Assembly: GCA_017436185.1 (NCBI GenBank)
Contig: JAFSDP010000012.1
Span: 124,001 to 188,000 of the forward strand
Length of the DNA: 64,000 bases
Direction: 5' to 3'
DNA from: Alistipes sp.
GTDB lineage: Bacteria; Bacteroidota; Bacteroidia; Bacteroidales; Rikenellaceae
The notes below the pieces were generated by a model that ran no database searches, was not told the DNA's origin, and worked only from the letters and a program-made list of their open reading frames with translations. A program made the translations under genes and the position numbers. This document shows, in pieces, positions 1 through 8,080 of the stretch (positions are counted from its first letter, which is position 1; each line of letters begins with the position of its first letter).

Positions 1-1545
1 GGCCGTCAGATTCATCAACTTCGTGCGGTCGGGGCGGGGGGCATACGACAAGGTCGAACGTACCTGCTGCGGAATCTCGACATTGTTGTAGCCGTAGATA
101 CGCAGGATATCCTCCACCAGGTCGGCCTCACGCTGCACATCCACACGGTAGGGGGGCACAGCCACGGTCAGCACACCCTCGTTCTCCGAAAGCACCTTCA
201 CCTCCAGAGCCTCCAGAATGGTGCGCACCTTCTCCTCACCAATCTCCTTGCCGATAAGCATCGTCAGACGCTTGAGCGAGAGCTCGAAGACAAAATCCTT
301 GGCAGGGGTGGGATTGATGTCAATCACCTCGCCGACAATTTGACCACCGGCCAGCTCCTTCATCAGCAGCGCAGCACGCTTCAGGGCGTAGAGTTGCAGG
401 TTGGGATCGACGCCACGCTCGAAGCGGAACGACGAATCGGTATTCAAGCCAAAACGCTTGGCCGTCTTACGCACCCATACGGGGTTGAAATAGGCACTCT
501 CGAGGAAGACATCGACCGTCTCATCGCTCACACCCGAATCCAGACCGCCAAAGACACCGGCGATACACATCGGACGCTCGGCCGAGCAGATCATCAAATC
601 CTGGGCCGTCAGTTTGCGCTCCACGCCATCCAGCGTTACGAAGGGCGTACCCTCCTCGCAGGTGCGCACAACCACCTCCTTGCCCTCGATCTTTCGGGCA
701 TCGAAGGCGTGCAGGGGCTGACCCAACTCAAAGAGCACGAAGTTGGTAATATCGACCAGATTGTTCTTGGGGTTGATGCCCGCAGCACGCAGGCAGTTCT
801 GCATCCACTCGGGCGAGGGGGCAATTTTGCATCCCTTCACCGAGACACCGCAATAGCGGGGTGCAGCCTCCGCATTCTCGACACGCACACCGATTTCGGG
901 GGTGGGGTCATCAACCTTGAACTCCTCGACCGAGGACCACTCCAACGCCGCCTCACGGCCGTTGGCTTTCAGGTAGGCGTAGAGGTCGCGCGCCACACCG
1001 ATATGCGAAGCGGCATCGACACGGTTCGGCGTCAGACCGATGGCAATCAGGTAGTCGTCCTCGATGTGGAGATACTCCTTGGCCGACATACCGACCACCG
1101 CATCTTCGGGCAGCTCCATAATGCCGTCGTGCGACTCGCCGATGCCCAGCTCGTCCTCGGCACAAAGCATACCGAGCGACTCGACACCACGAATCTTCGA
1201 GCGCTTGATCTTGAACTCCTCGTCGCCGCCACCCGGGTAGAGCACGGTGCCTACCGTAGCGCAGAGCACCTTCAATCCCTGACGGCAGTTGGGAGCACCG
1301 CAGACGATGCCCAGCGGAGCCTCGCCACCCACATCGACGGTGGTGATGTGGAGGTGGTCCGAGTCGGGGTGATCCTCGCAGGTCAGCACCTGACCCACCA
1401 CAACACCCTTCAGACCGCCCTTGATGGTCTCGATTTGCTCGAAACCCTCGACCTCAAGGCCGATATCGGTCAGAATTTTGGCCATCTCCTCGGCCGAAAT
1501 ATCGGTTTTGAGATAGCGTTTAAGCCAATTGTAGGAAATGTTCAT
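1..1545 (-). CDS. pheT: phenylalanine--tRNA ligase beta subunit (5' part; 3' end outside window)
   Basis: Charges tRNA-Phe as the beta half of the cytoplasmic alpha2-beta2 enzyme. About 515 N-terminal residues of a protein usually near 820 are visible; the frame runs off the left edge. The start MNISYNWLK is the family's typical beginning. A tRNA-binding (EMAP/OB) domain follows around residues 40-150 (HPDSDHLHI, CGAPN), then the B3/B4 region, with motif-2-like FRFERGVDP near residue 350, and the beginning of B5. The visible part is intact. The gene reads leftwards, away from the trpB2 leader, and shares an upstream gap with it. Identification is by motif and length. Confidence 0.95.
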   Translation of the reverse strand, partial: MNISYNWLKRYLKTDISAEEMAKILTDIGLEVEGFEQIETIKGGLKGVVVGQVLTCEDHPDSDHLHITTVDVGGEAPLGIVCGAPNCRQGLKVLCATVGTVLYPGGGDEEFKIKRSKIRGVESLGMLCAEDELGIGESHDGIMELPEDAVVGMSAKEYLHIEDDYLIAIGLTPNRVDAASHIGVARDLYAYLKANGREAALEWSSVEEFKVDDPTPEIGVRVENAEAAPRYCGVSVKGCKIAPSPEWMQNCLRAAGINPKNNLVDITNFVLFELGQPLHAFDARKIEGKEVVVRTCEEGTPFVTLDGVERKLTAQDLMICSAERPMCIAGVFGGLDSGVSDETVDVFLESAYFNPVWVRKTAKRFGLNTDSSFRFERGVDPNLQLYALKRAALLMKELAGGQIVGEVIDINPTPAKDFVFELSLKRLTMLIGKEIGEEKVRTILEALEVKVLSENEGVLTVAVPPYRVDVQREADLVEDILRIYGYNNVEIPQQVRSTLSYAPRPDRTKLMNLTA

Positions 1546-1580
1546 ATTGCGTAAAGTTTAATTTCTGCTGAAAAATCGTG

Positions 1581-1588
1581 TAAAGATA
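1581..1588 (-). promoter_or_regulatory. possible -7 box upstream of pheT
   Basis: On the minus strand this reads TATCTTTA, one base off TAnnTTTG, 36 bp before the pheT start. The same G-to-A variant recurs in two of the 230-bp repeats. Weak call. Confidence 0.35.
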
Positions 1589-1790
1589 GGCAATCGAAAC
1601 GAAATATGAAAACTTAAAAATGAAATTTTTACCCTTTCGTTTTCCCACAAGGTCGAAACGGGGCAAAAACGGAGGTTATACACTTACGCCCCAACGCCTG
1701 TTTTTGTACCTGTTTTGCAACCGATTTTCGCCTTACGCTTTCTGTTTGTAAGCAATCGTAGGGTAACCTTCAATAAAGCGGCAAAAAAAG

Positions 1791-1821
1791 TTGCACCGTA
1801 GCACGAGAATTGCTAAATTTG
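1791..1821 (+). promoter_or_regulatory. promoter of the trp leader-trpB2 transcript
   Basis: TTG at 1791-1793 and TAAATTTG at 1814-1821 are 20 bp apart, matching the Bacteroidetes -33/-7 promoter. Transcription would start near 1828, about 20 bases before the leader peptide ATG. The rest of 1546-1790 shows no gene or clear structure. Confidence 0.7.
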
Positions 1822-1846
1822 CAGTAGGAACAAACAAAACTGACGT

Positions 1847-1909
1847 ATGAATTCGACCCGTTTTATGCAGGCTTGGTGGTGGCGTCCGCTCTTCTCTCGT
1901 GAACAATGA
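1847..1909 (+). CDS. Trp leader peptide (attenuator control peptide)
   Basis: A 20-codon ORF, MNSTRFMQAWWWRPLFSREQ, with three consecutive TGG codons at 1874-1882. It starts just downstream of the promoter and ends 38 bases before an intrinsic terminator that precedes trpB2. Three Trp codons in a row are very unlikely by chance in a 20-residue peptide, and in this position they are the hallmark of transcription attenuation. The Trp codons lie inside the pause hairpin formed by 1861-1872 and 1920-1932. Inferred role: ribosome stalling at scarce Trp-tRNA prevents termination and lets trpB2 be transcribed. The peptide itself probably has no further function. Confidence 0.85.
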   Translation: MNSTRFMQAWWWRPLFSREQ

Positions 1910-1987
1910 GGGCCGCTTGGCCGTGCATAAAATCGAAACGATATGCCAAACCCGTTGTTTACAATAAAACAGCGGGTTTTTATTTTT
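1861..1987 (+). promoter_or_regulatory. trp attenuator (pause hairpin, alternative pairing, terminator)
   Basis: TTTTATGCA at 1861-1869 pairs perfectly with TGCATAAAA at 1924-1932, extended by GGC/GCC with one bulged G, giving a 12-bp pause stem around the Trp codons. A competing pairing is possible between 1910-1920 (GGG and TTGG blocks) and 1946-1953 (CCAA and CCC blocks), which would cover the 5' arm of the terminator. The terminator is the 1948-1979 hairpin. The layout is the classic leader-peptide attenuator; the antiterminator pairing is my least certain element. Confidence 0.75.
1948..1987 (+). terminator. intrinsic terminator of the trp attenuator
   Basis: AAACCCGTTGTTT pairs with AAACAGCGGGTTT (13 bp, one G-U) and is followed by a T-rich tract. 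It lies 33 bp before the trpB2 start codon. Confidence 0.85.
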
Positions 1988-2019
1988 CCCATTTACGACT
2001 AAACAAACACACAACCGTT

Positions 2020-3381
2020 ATGAAGACCAAGAAATTCTACCTCTCCGAACAACAGATGCCCACAGCGTGGTACAACATCATTGCCGATATGCCGACACCG
2101 CCTCGTCCCTATCTGCACCCACGCACCCGACAACCCATCACCGAGGCCGATTTAAGCGCCATAATGGCCGAGGAGTTGGCCCGTCAGGAGCTATCGACGG
2201 AGCGTTATATCGCCATTCCCGACGAGGTGATGCACCTCTATCAGACGTGGCGCCCCTCACCACTGGTACGTGCCACCGAGCTGGAAAAAGCGCTCGATAC
2301 GCCGGCCAAAATTTTCTTCAAAAACGAAGGTGTATCGCCCGTCGGCTCGCACAAACCCAACAGTGCCGTGCCGCAGGCCTACTACAACTATAAGCAGGGT
2401 ATTCGTCGGCTGACCACCGAGACGGGAGCAGGGCAGTGGGGCTCGGCCCTTTCGTATGCAGGCAACCACTTCGGGTTGGAGGTCGAGGTCTTTATGGTGC
2501 GTTGCAGTTACGATCAGAAACCTTACCGACGTCTGATGATGCAGACGTGGGGTGCCTCGTGCTACCCCTCGCCGACCGATCTGACCGCTTCGGGTCGTAC
2601 GGCTCGTGCCGCCAATCCCCACACCGAGGGCAGTTTGGGGTTGGCCATCTCGGAGGCGGTCGAGCGTGCCTTGGAGCAACCCGAAACGACCCGCTACTGC
2701 CTGGGAAGCCTGATGAACCACGTGCTGCTACACCAAACCATCATTGGCGAGGAGGCGTTGCGCCAACTCGAGTTGGCCGAAGCCGAGGCCGATGTGGTGA
2801 TTGGATGCGTGGGCGGTGGCAGTAACTTCGGTGGCATCGCCTTTCCGTTCTTAAGAGAAAATTTCAACAACCACAAGCAGAGCCGCATCATAGCCGTTGA
2901 GCCGGAGAGCTGCCCCAAGCTGACCCGAGGCCGTTTTGCCTACGATTACGGCGATGTATCGGGCTACACGCCGATGATTCCGATGTATTCGCTCGGCCAC
3001 GATTTTCAGCCGTCGGCCATCCACGCAGGCGGTTTGCGCTACCACGGTGCAGGTCCGATTATCAGCCAACTCTACCACGACGGATTGATTGAAGCACAGG
3101 CTGTTGCGCAGAGCGAAACGATGCGTGCAGGTGTGCTGTTTGCCCGCACCGAGGGCATCATTCCCGCCCCTGAATCGACCCACGCCATCGCTGTAGCCAT
3201 CCGTGAGGCGATGCGTGCCAAGGTCGAGGGCACCAGCCCGACCATTCTGTTCAACCTCTCGGGACACGGCACCATCGACCTCTACGCCTACGAGCAATAT
3301 CTGGGCGGTCATCTGCAAGATTACGTCCCCTCGAACGAGGAGATTGCCCGCACCGCCGACCGCCTCGACGCACTGCAATAA
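2020..3381 (+). CDS. trpB: TrpB2-type tryptophan synthase beta chain
   Basis: PLP enzyme that condenses indole with L-serine to tryptophan. The 453-residue length and N-terminal extension fit the TrpB2 branch (usual length about 430-460) rather than TrpB1 (about 390). GSHKPNSA carries the Schiff-base lysine and GCVGGGSNFGG is the phosphate-binding loop. The start is ATG 2020 (MKTKKFYL); the frame is open further upstream, but that stretch is the attenuator. No trpA is adjacent, as is common for TrpB2, so it may use free indole from elsewhere. The upstream WWW leader shows that the cell treats it as a tryptophan-supply gene. A strong hairpin terminates it. Confidence 0.93.
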   Translation: MKTKKFYLSEQQMPTAWYNIIADMPTPPRPYLHPRTRQPITEADLSAIMAEELARQELSTERYIAIPDEVMHLYQTWRPSPLVRATELEKALDTPAKIFFKNEGVSPVGSHKPNSAVPQAYYNYKQGIRRLTTETGAGQWGSALSYAGNHFGLEVEVFMVRCSYDQKPYRRLMMQTWGASCYPSPTDLTASGRTARAANPHTEGSLGLAISEAVERALEQPETTRYCLGSLMNHVLLHQTIIGEEALRQLELAEAEADVVIGCVGGGSNFGGIAFPFLRENFNNHKQSRIIAVEPESCPKLTRGRFAYDYGDVSGYTPMIPMYSLGHDFQPSAIHAGGLRYHGAGPIISQLYHDGLIEAQAVAQSETMRAGVLFARTEGIIPAPESTHAIAVAIREAMRAKVEGTSPTILFNLSGHGTIDLYAYEQYLGGHLQDYVPSNEEIARTADRLDALQ

Positions 3382-3386
3382 AAAAA

Positions 3387-3425
3387 GAGGAGCGACCCGC
3401 ATACGAAGGTCGCTCCTCTTTTTTT
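3387..3425. terminator. bidirectional terminator between trpB2 and the convergent lipoprotein gene
   Basis: GAGGAGCGACC at 3387-3397 pairs perfectly with 3408-3418; A-run on the left and T-run on the right let it work for both strands. Confidence 0.9.
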
Positions 3426-3978
3426 AGATATTGTCCTCGACATCGAAACTGCCATCGGCCTCTTGGCGAATTGTATAGACCAACAACAGATTCATATTCG
3501 TAACGAACTCCTCAATTTTGGTTTTGAGTTGGTCGGGGTTGGCCGCATCGGGCTGAAGCACCACGGCCTGACGCTCCGAATCGGGTCCCTCCTTCCACTT
3601 CACCTTACCATTGCTGCGATACTCCTCGAAGAGGGTCGTCACCTCATACGACAGCGCATAGTTCGATTTATCGAGCGCAACCCCCTCTTTCAGTGCCGCC
3701 TCGATTTTGAAGGAGTAGGAGGCGGGGAAGGTGGTGGTTTTGAAGACCTTATTCCACTTGACAGCCGTCAGTGTTTCGGTCTCGCCATCGCCCTCTACGG
3801 CCGGGTCGTCGTAGGTGATGGTCAAATCGACCAACGCAAAGAGATCGTCGCTCAGTTGCAACGTAAAGTCGGATTGGAGATAATCGAAGGTGGTCGTTTC
3901 ACCATCATTATCCGACGAATCGCACGCCACACAAAGCCCCAACGAGGCAACGGCGGCCAAAAAGAGTAATTTTTTCAT
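3424..3978 (-). CDS. hypothetical lipoprotein
   Basis: A 184-residue secreted protein. The start at 3978 (MKKLLFLAA) gives a lipoprotein signal ending LCVAC, cysteine near residue 19; a longer frame to 4017 lacks a signal-like beginning. The mature part has a DSSDNDGE linker and then a compact domain without any motif I recognise; it reads like a Bacteroidales surface lipoprotein with beta-rich segments. It stands downstream of the sigma/anti-sigma pair on the same strand with a 66-bp gap, so it could be a target or co-transcribed, but nothing proves that. Function unknown. Confidence 0.75.
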   Translation of the reverse strand: MKKLLFLAAVASLGLCVACDSSDNDGETTTFDYLQSDFTLQLSDDLFALVDLTITYDDPAVEGDGETETLTAVKWNKVFKTTTFPASYSFKIEAALKEGVALDKSNYALSYEVTTLFEEYRSNGKVKWKEGPDSERQAVVLQPDAANPDQLKTKIEEFVTNMNLLLVYTIRQEADGSFDVEDNI

Positions 3979-4044
3979 AGACAAACAGTTTTTGGTGTTT
4001 GTCTCGTTGCGGTGCAAATATCGGGCAAAAGTGGGGCGGCGGGA

Positions 4045-5193
4045 CTAAAAAGTCCATCGCACGCCCAATCGAAGGGTGGGCATCAGCGGTTTATCGGTAC
4101 GAATGGTCTCCAACTTGGTCTCGGTGAAGTGGTACGACAGCTCCGGTTCGAGGTAGAACGAGGTGTAGCGTCCGATGCGGTACTCGCCACCTGCCGCCAA
4201 CGTCACGGCCGCCTGCAAACGATTCTCATCGACCCGCTCGTCGGCCAACGAAGCCTGCACACAATACTCCAACAGCGCACCCGCACCCACATAGAGACGG
4301 AAACGTTCCACCTCCCAACAACACTTCTCGACCCTCAGCGGCACACCGATAAAGTGCAGTTCTTGACTGACCGTTCTTCCTGCACCCACCGAACAACTCG
4401 ACGAAAGGTGGGTATAGACCACACCGCTCGTGAGCGAAAAGCCGCGCCGCAACTCCTTACGCACCGCCACACCGATGCTCCAAGGCAGGTGGTGTTCGTA
4501 GTCATAAGGGGTCTTCTGTTGAGCAGTTTGGGGTTGTAGTTCGGTGACCAATTCGCCATCGAACGTGCCATAGCTGTTATTCAGATTTCCCCACGAAACA
4601 TTCCCTTCGGCCATCTCATAACGGAGGGCTTTCGAGGTGGTGGAGGCAAAACTTCCCGAGCCATAAATCGAAAGGGTAGTTTTACCTCGCTTTTTCGGGG
4701 TGTTATCAGCCACTAAATCATCCTGTATCAAAGGACGATATATGGTTTTACCTGATGGTTTGGCGGAGGTCTTTTCGGGTTTGGTTTCGGGAAGCGTATC
4801 GGCGGGTTGCTCGGGGTCGATTTGGCACATAATCGACGACTCGGCAAGCGGCTCTTTCAGCGGCTCGGCAACCACCAAAGGCCGGGTAGTGCGGGGTTGC
4901 TTTTGAGGTAGCACGTTCTGTTGCTGCGGCTCGGAAAGTTCCTCTGCTGCCACGTAGGTTATTTCGGACGTGGGCGCCGTCTCAACAATAGGCATCTCCT
5001 GCCCATCGAACAGCCACACCACACCGACCGCCACCAATACGGCAGCGGCAGCAACCATTTGCCAAAAGCGGCCTTGTTGCCACCAGGGCACCAAAGCACC
5101 CGCCAGGCGATTCCACCCCTTGGGGGGAGGAGCCGTCTCGGCACCTTGCAATCGTTGTTGCAAAGCCTCTGTCCAATCCTTGTTCTGTCTCAT
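4045..5193 (-). CDS. ECF-sigma-linked membrane protein with C-terminal barrel-like domain (putative anti-sigma)
   Basis: A 382-residue protein encoded directly after the ECF sigma gene with ATGA overlap, the usual place for an anti-sigma factor. Residues 1-42 are cytosolic and charged, one membrane helix lies at about 43-62, then comes a Pro/Glu/Lys-rich linker to about 170. Residues about 175-382 look like alternating beta strands of a PorT/OmpA-type barrel and end in aromatic WTF, as outer-membrane proteins do. An N-terminal inner-membrane helix together with a C-terminal barrel-like domain is unusual. Reading: the N-terminus may hold the sigma factor while the C-terminal part senses the envelope. 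No zinc anti-sigma (HxxxCxxC) motif is seen. Confidence 0.7.
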   Translation of the reverse strand: MRQNKDWTEALQQRLQGAETAPPPKGWNRLAGALVPWWQQGRFWQMVAAAAVLVAVGVVWLFDGQEMPIVETAPTSEITYVAAEELSEPQQQNVLPQKQPRTTRPLVVAEPLKEPLAESSIMCQIDPEQPADTLPETKPEKTSAKPSGKTIYRPLIQDDLVADNTPKKRGKTTLSIYGSGSFASTTSKALRYEMAEGNVSWGNLNNSYGTFDGELVTELQPQTAQQKTPYDYEHHLPWSIGVAVRKELRRGFSLTSGVVYTHLSSSCSVGAGRTVSQELHFIGVPLRVEKCCWEVERFRLYVGAGALLEYCVQASLADERVDENRLQAAVTLAAGGEYRIGRYTSFYLEPELSYHFTETKLETIRTDKPLMPTLRLGVRWTF

Positions 5194-5738
5194 TGTTGTG
5201 CCAAATATCGACGAATCTCGGCCGCCAGGATCTGTCGTGCCCGATAGAGCTGCGACGACGAGGTCTTGGGGCTGATGCCCAACACCTCGCCAATCTCACG
5301 GTGCGAAAATCCGTCCAAACAAAACATATTAAATATCGTGCGATACCCCTCCGGCAGGCGGGACACCATCTCCAACAACACCCGTTGCGGCAGTTGTTCG
5401 ACCTCCTCGGCGGTAGGGGCTTCCAACTCCTCGGTCTGCTCCTCCTCATCGAAGCGAAGGCGAGTTTTCCTTCCCGCCTGACGCAACTGCTGCAACGCCA
5501 AATTGATGACGACACGACGCATCCAGGCCGAAAGAGACCCCTCGCCACGCCACTCGAAACGGCCGATGGAGCGAAAAATTTTCAAGAAAGCATCGTGCAG
5601 CAGATCCTCGGCCGCTTCACCTCGCCCCATATAGCGGCAACAGACGGCATACAACATCCCCGCATAGCCATCGTACAGCTCTCGTTGAGCCGCACGGTCG
5701 CCACGTTGCAGACGTTGGGTTAAAAGTTGTTCCTCCAT
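5190..5738 (-). CDS. ECF-type RNA polymerase sigma factor
   Basis: A 182-residue sigma-70 family protein of ECF type. Region 2 lies around residues 10-80 (LYDGYAGMLYAVCCRYMG, AEDLLHDAFLKIF) and region 4 around 120-175, with GYRTIFNMFCLDGFSHREIGE and the helix-turn-helix ISPKTSSSQLYRAR. The start is ATG 5738 (MEEQLLTQ); the open frame upstream is only AT-rich promoter sequence. Its stop overlaps the start of the membrane partner by 4 bp, so the two are co-transcribed and probably translationally coupled. It diverges from the NigD-like gene. Target regulon unknown. Confidence 0.92.
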   Translation of the reverse strand: MEEQLLTQRLQRGDRAAQRELYDGYAGMLYAVCCRYMGRGEAAEDLLHDAFLKIFRSIGRFEWRGEGSLSAWMRRVVINLALQQLRQAGRKTRLRFDEEEQTEELEAPTAEEVEQLPQRVLLEMVSRLPEGYRTIFNMFCLDGFSHREIGEVLGISPKTSSSQLYRARQILAAEIRRYLAQQ

Positions 5739-5788
5739 TGTTGGGTCAAATTTGAGGTCTCTACACGATATAAATGCGCGCAAAGGGA

Positions 5789-5838
5789 AAATACTGCATC
5801 GAAAATGAAAAAAAATTTTTATCTTTGACGCAGTATTT
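5789..5838 (+). promoter_or_regulatory. promoter of the NigD-like gene inside a 9-bp inverted repeat
   Basis: TATCTTTG at 5820-5827 is the -7 box. It is flanked by AAATACTGC (5789-5797) and its perfect complement GCAGTATTT (5830-5838), the right arm falling on the expected start of transcription. This could be a dimeric operator or a leader hairpin in the divergent gap with the sigma gene. Confidence 0.55.
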
Positions 5839-5911
5839 ACGCTTTTCTTGCGTTTAACGATTGAAAGGTAATAAAAATAGATAACAAAAAACACAAAAAA
5901 CACAAAAAACA

Positions 5912-6634
5912 ATGAAGAGAATCGCATTATTTCTGCTCTCGCTCCTAACGATGTGCTCGTTCACTTCGTGTGTGGACAGCTCGGACGACTATGCCAAGTA
6001 CAGCATCTTCGGCATCACGCGTGGCTACCAGTCGGAATGGCACATCCAGTCGGACGACAACAAAAACCTCTACGTAGGTGACGACAGCTACCTGACGGCC
6101 TATCAGGTAACCGACGGTCAGCGTGTTATCGTACAGTACGACGATATGCAGACCGACAAAGTGCCTACGGGCTACGACAAGGTGATCAAGGTTTATGGCA
6201 TTACGGATATTCCGTGGGGCAGCACCGAGACCATCTTCGACGAGGATGAGATCGAGAACATCGGCACCGAGCCGGTGGAGTTGCTCGACGGCAACTTCAT
6301 CTCGGCAACCCGTCGTCTGCTCAATATGAACATTTCGTTCTTGGCAAGTATGAGTTCGGGCAATATGCACGAGTTCACGCTGGTGAAGGTAAACGATCCC
6401 GACTACGCACCGATGGATACCGACGAAGGCTACATCAACTTCGAGCTGGTACACGATCCGGGCGAGGACAAGATGGCCAACACCTACTCCTACTACGGTT
6501 GGATTTCGTGGGATTTGCAGGCCTACAACCTCATCTACGAGAACGAGGACCTGGCAACGGCCAAGGGTGTTATCGTAGGTATGACCAACCTGCAGGGCAA
6601 GAAGGTTTACTACCGTGCCAAGTTTATGGACTAA
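5912..6634 (+). CDS. NigD-like lipoprotein
   Basis: A 240-residue predicted lipoprotein; the signal peptide MKRIALFLLSLLTMCSFTSC ends in the lipid-modified cysteine at residue 20. The mature part (DGQRVIVQYDD, then KVIKVYGITDIPWG) matches the NigD-like family of Bacteroidales, which is named for a gene near a bacteriocin cluster but whose biochemical role is unknown. It is transcribed alone, divergently from the ECF sigma operon, and ends in a strong terminator. The region before the ATG contains three repeats of ACAAAAAAC, which is A-rich leader sequence usual for this phylum. Family assignment by pattern, function open. Confidence 0.75.
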   Translation: MKRIALFLLSLLTMCSFTSCVDSSDDYAKYSIFGITRGYQSEWHIQSDDNKNLYVGDDSYLTAYQVTDGQRVIVQYDDMQTDKVPTGYDKVIKVYGITDIPWGSTETIFDEDEIENIGTEPVELLDGNFISATRRLLNMNISFLASMSSGNMHEFTLVKVNDPDYAPMDTDEGYINFELVHDPGEDKMANTYSYYGWISWDLQAYNLIYENEDLATAKGVIVGMTNLQGKKVYYRAKFMD

Positions 6635-6655
6635 TCCCCGCAACTAAAAACAGAG

Positions 6656-6687
6656 CGCCTCTTTGCATTGGCAAGGAGGCGTTTTTT
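6656..6687 (+). terminator. terminator after the NigD-like gene
   Basis: CGCCTCTTTGC (6656-6666) pairs with GCAAGGAGGCG (6671-6681), one G-U, followed by T6. Confidence 0.9.
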
Positions 6688-6711
6688 GTTGTTTGGTTCA
6701 TTCTTTTTAAC

Positions 6712-6719
6712 TACTTTTG
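6712..6719 (+). promoter_or_regulatory. promoter of the serine hydrolase gene
   Basis: TACTTTTG, a perfect TAnnTTTG -7 box 20 bp before the start codon; TTTG at 6692 is a possible, slightly close, -33 element. Confidence 0.5.
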
Positions 6720-6739
6720 TTGCGTCAAAGCCGAAAACT

Positions 6740-8080
6740 ATGCGCCAATATAAACTTTTGCTTGCGTTGGCAATGCTGACCGTGGGACTCGTGCTCACCT
6801 TTCGCAGCTGCCATCCTCGCCAAATAGAAGCGTTAGTGGAGTTGGAGGAAAACCTCTACCAACTCAACGACACGCTCCAAAACAGCTACTCGGACCATCC
6901 CCAATTGGTGCGAATGGAGCGTTATGTGCGCAACTGGATGGCTCGCTACCGACTTCGTGGCGCCTCGCTTTCGGTGATGCGTGGTGAGAGGCTCATCTAC
7001 AGCAAAGGATTGGGGTGGGCCAACGAAGAGGATTCCATCCCCGCCGAGGCAGGTCACATCTTCCGCATCGCTTCGGCCTCGAAACTCATCACCGCCATCG
7101 GCATTCTGAAACTCTGCGACGAGGGGCGCATCACCACCCAGGACAAGGTCTTCGGCACGAAGGGCATCTTGAGCGACTCCCTCTTTTCGCACTTCCGCGA
7201 CAAGCGCGCGGCCAACATCACCATTCACCACCTCTTGACCCACACCTCGGGCTTCAGCCGTCGTCAGGGCGATTTGATGTTCCGCTCGGCCGACCTGCTG
7301 CGTTGGACGGGAAAGGATACGACAATGACGGTCGATGAGGTGATTGCCTACCAACTCAACCAACGTCTGCGTTGCAACCCGGGAGGGTCGGCGCAGTACT
7401 CGAATGTGGGCTATCTGGTCCTCTCACGCATCATCGAGGAGGTGTCGGGAATGAGCTACGAAAAGTATATTCAGGAGCACGTGTTGCACCCTGCGGGGGT
7501 CTATGATATGCACCTGGCCAAGAACTTTTACCACGAGCGTCGTGCCAACGAGGTGAAATACTACGGGCACGACCCCGGTGAGTTGATAGAGGCCTACGAC
7601 GGCTCGGGCGAAATGCGTCCCCGTGAGTATGGCGGCAACAACACCGAGGGGTTGCAGGGGGCAGGCGCGTGGGTCTGCTCGTCGGCCGAGTTGTTGCGCC
7701 TGATGGCCGCCGTAGATGGCCGTAACGAGGTGCCCGACATCCTCTCCGAAAAGAGCATTCTGGAGCTGAAAAAGAGTCGCCTGAAGCACGAATTGCCCTA
7801 CGGATGGGCCAAGTTGCGCAGCAATGCAGGGGTCTATTCCCGCACGGGAACGATGTCCGGCACGGCGGCCTTTGCCCAGCTCAACACCAACCCCGACGGA
7901 TTGAGTTTCGTACTGATTCTCAACACCAGCCACTACCGAGGTGCCAGCTTTACGAACCGATTGGGGTACACCGTTCTGAACGCCTTTACCCGTGTCAAGG
8001 AGTGGCCCGAGGGCATCGATCTTTTCCAGGCCGTGCCGTCAGCCGAGGAGCCGCAAACCGACTCCCTTGCAATCCATTAG
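6740..8080 (+). CDS. beta-lactamase-family serine hydrolase (class C/DD-peptidase fold)
   Basis: A 446-residue exported hydrolase. The serine nucleophile motif SASK lies around residue 112, the YSN tyrosine motif near 220, and RTG in the KTG position near 370. These are the three catalytic boxes of the PBP-like/class C fold; members include DD-peptidases, esterases and peptidases, so the substrate cannot be told. An N-terminal hydrophobic segment (residues 6-22) could be a signal anchor. The start at ATG 6740 lies after the promoter; the frame upstream of it contains the terminator of the previous gene. RTG instead of KTG argues against a true beta-lactamase. Confidence 0.85.
   Translation: MRQYKLLLALAMLTVGLVLTFRSCHPRQIEALVELEENLYQLNDTLQNSYSDHPQLVRMERYVRNWMARYRLRGASLSVMRGERLIYSKGLGWANEEDSIPAEAGHIFRIASASKLITAIGILKLCDEGRITTQDKVFGTKGILSDSLFSHFRDKRAANITIHHLLTHTSGFSRRQGDLMFRSADLLRWTGKDTTMTVDEVIAYQLNQRLRCNPGGSAQYSNVGYLVLSRIIEEVSGMSYEKYIQEHVLHPAGVYDMHLAKNFYHERRANEVKYYGHDPGELIEAYDGSGEMRPREYGGNNTEGLQGAGAWVCSSAELLRLMAAVDGRNEVPDILSEKSILELKKSRLKHELPYGWAKLRSNAGVYSRTGTMSGTAAFAQLNTNPDGLSFVLILNTSHYRGASFTNRLGYTVLNAFTRVKEWPEGIDLFQAVPSAEEPQTDSLAIH

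Noticed and set aside
6740..8080. True beta-lactamase / resistance gene
   Set aside because: Only the general serine-hydrolase boxes are present, and RTG replaces KTG; family members are mostly peptidases and esterases.
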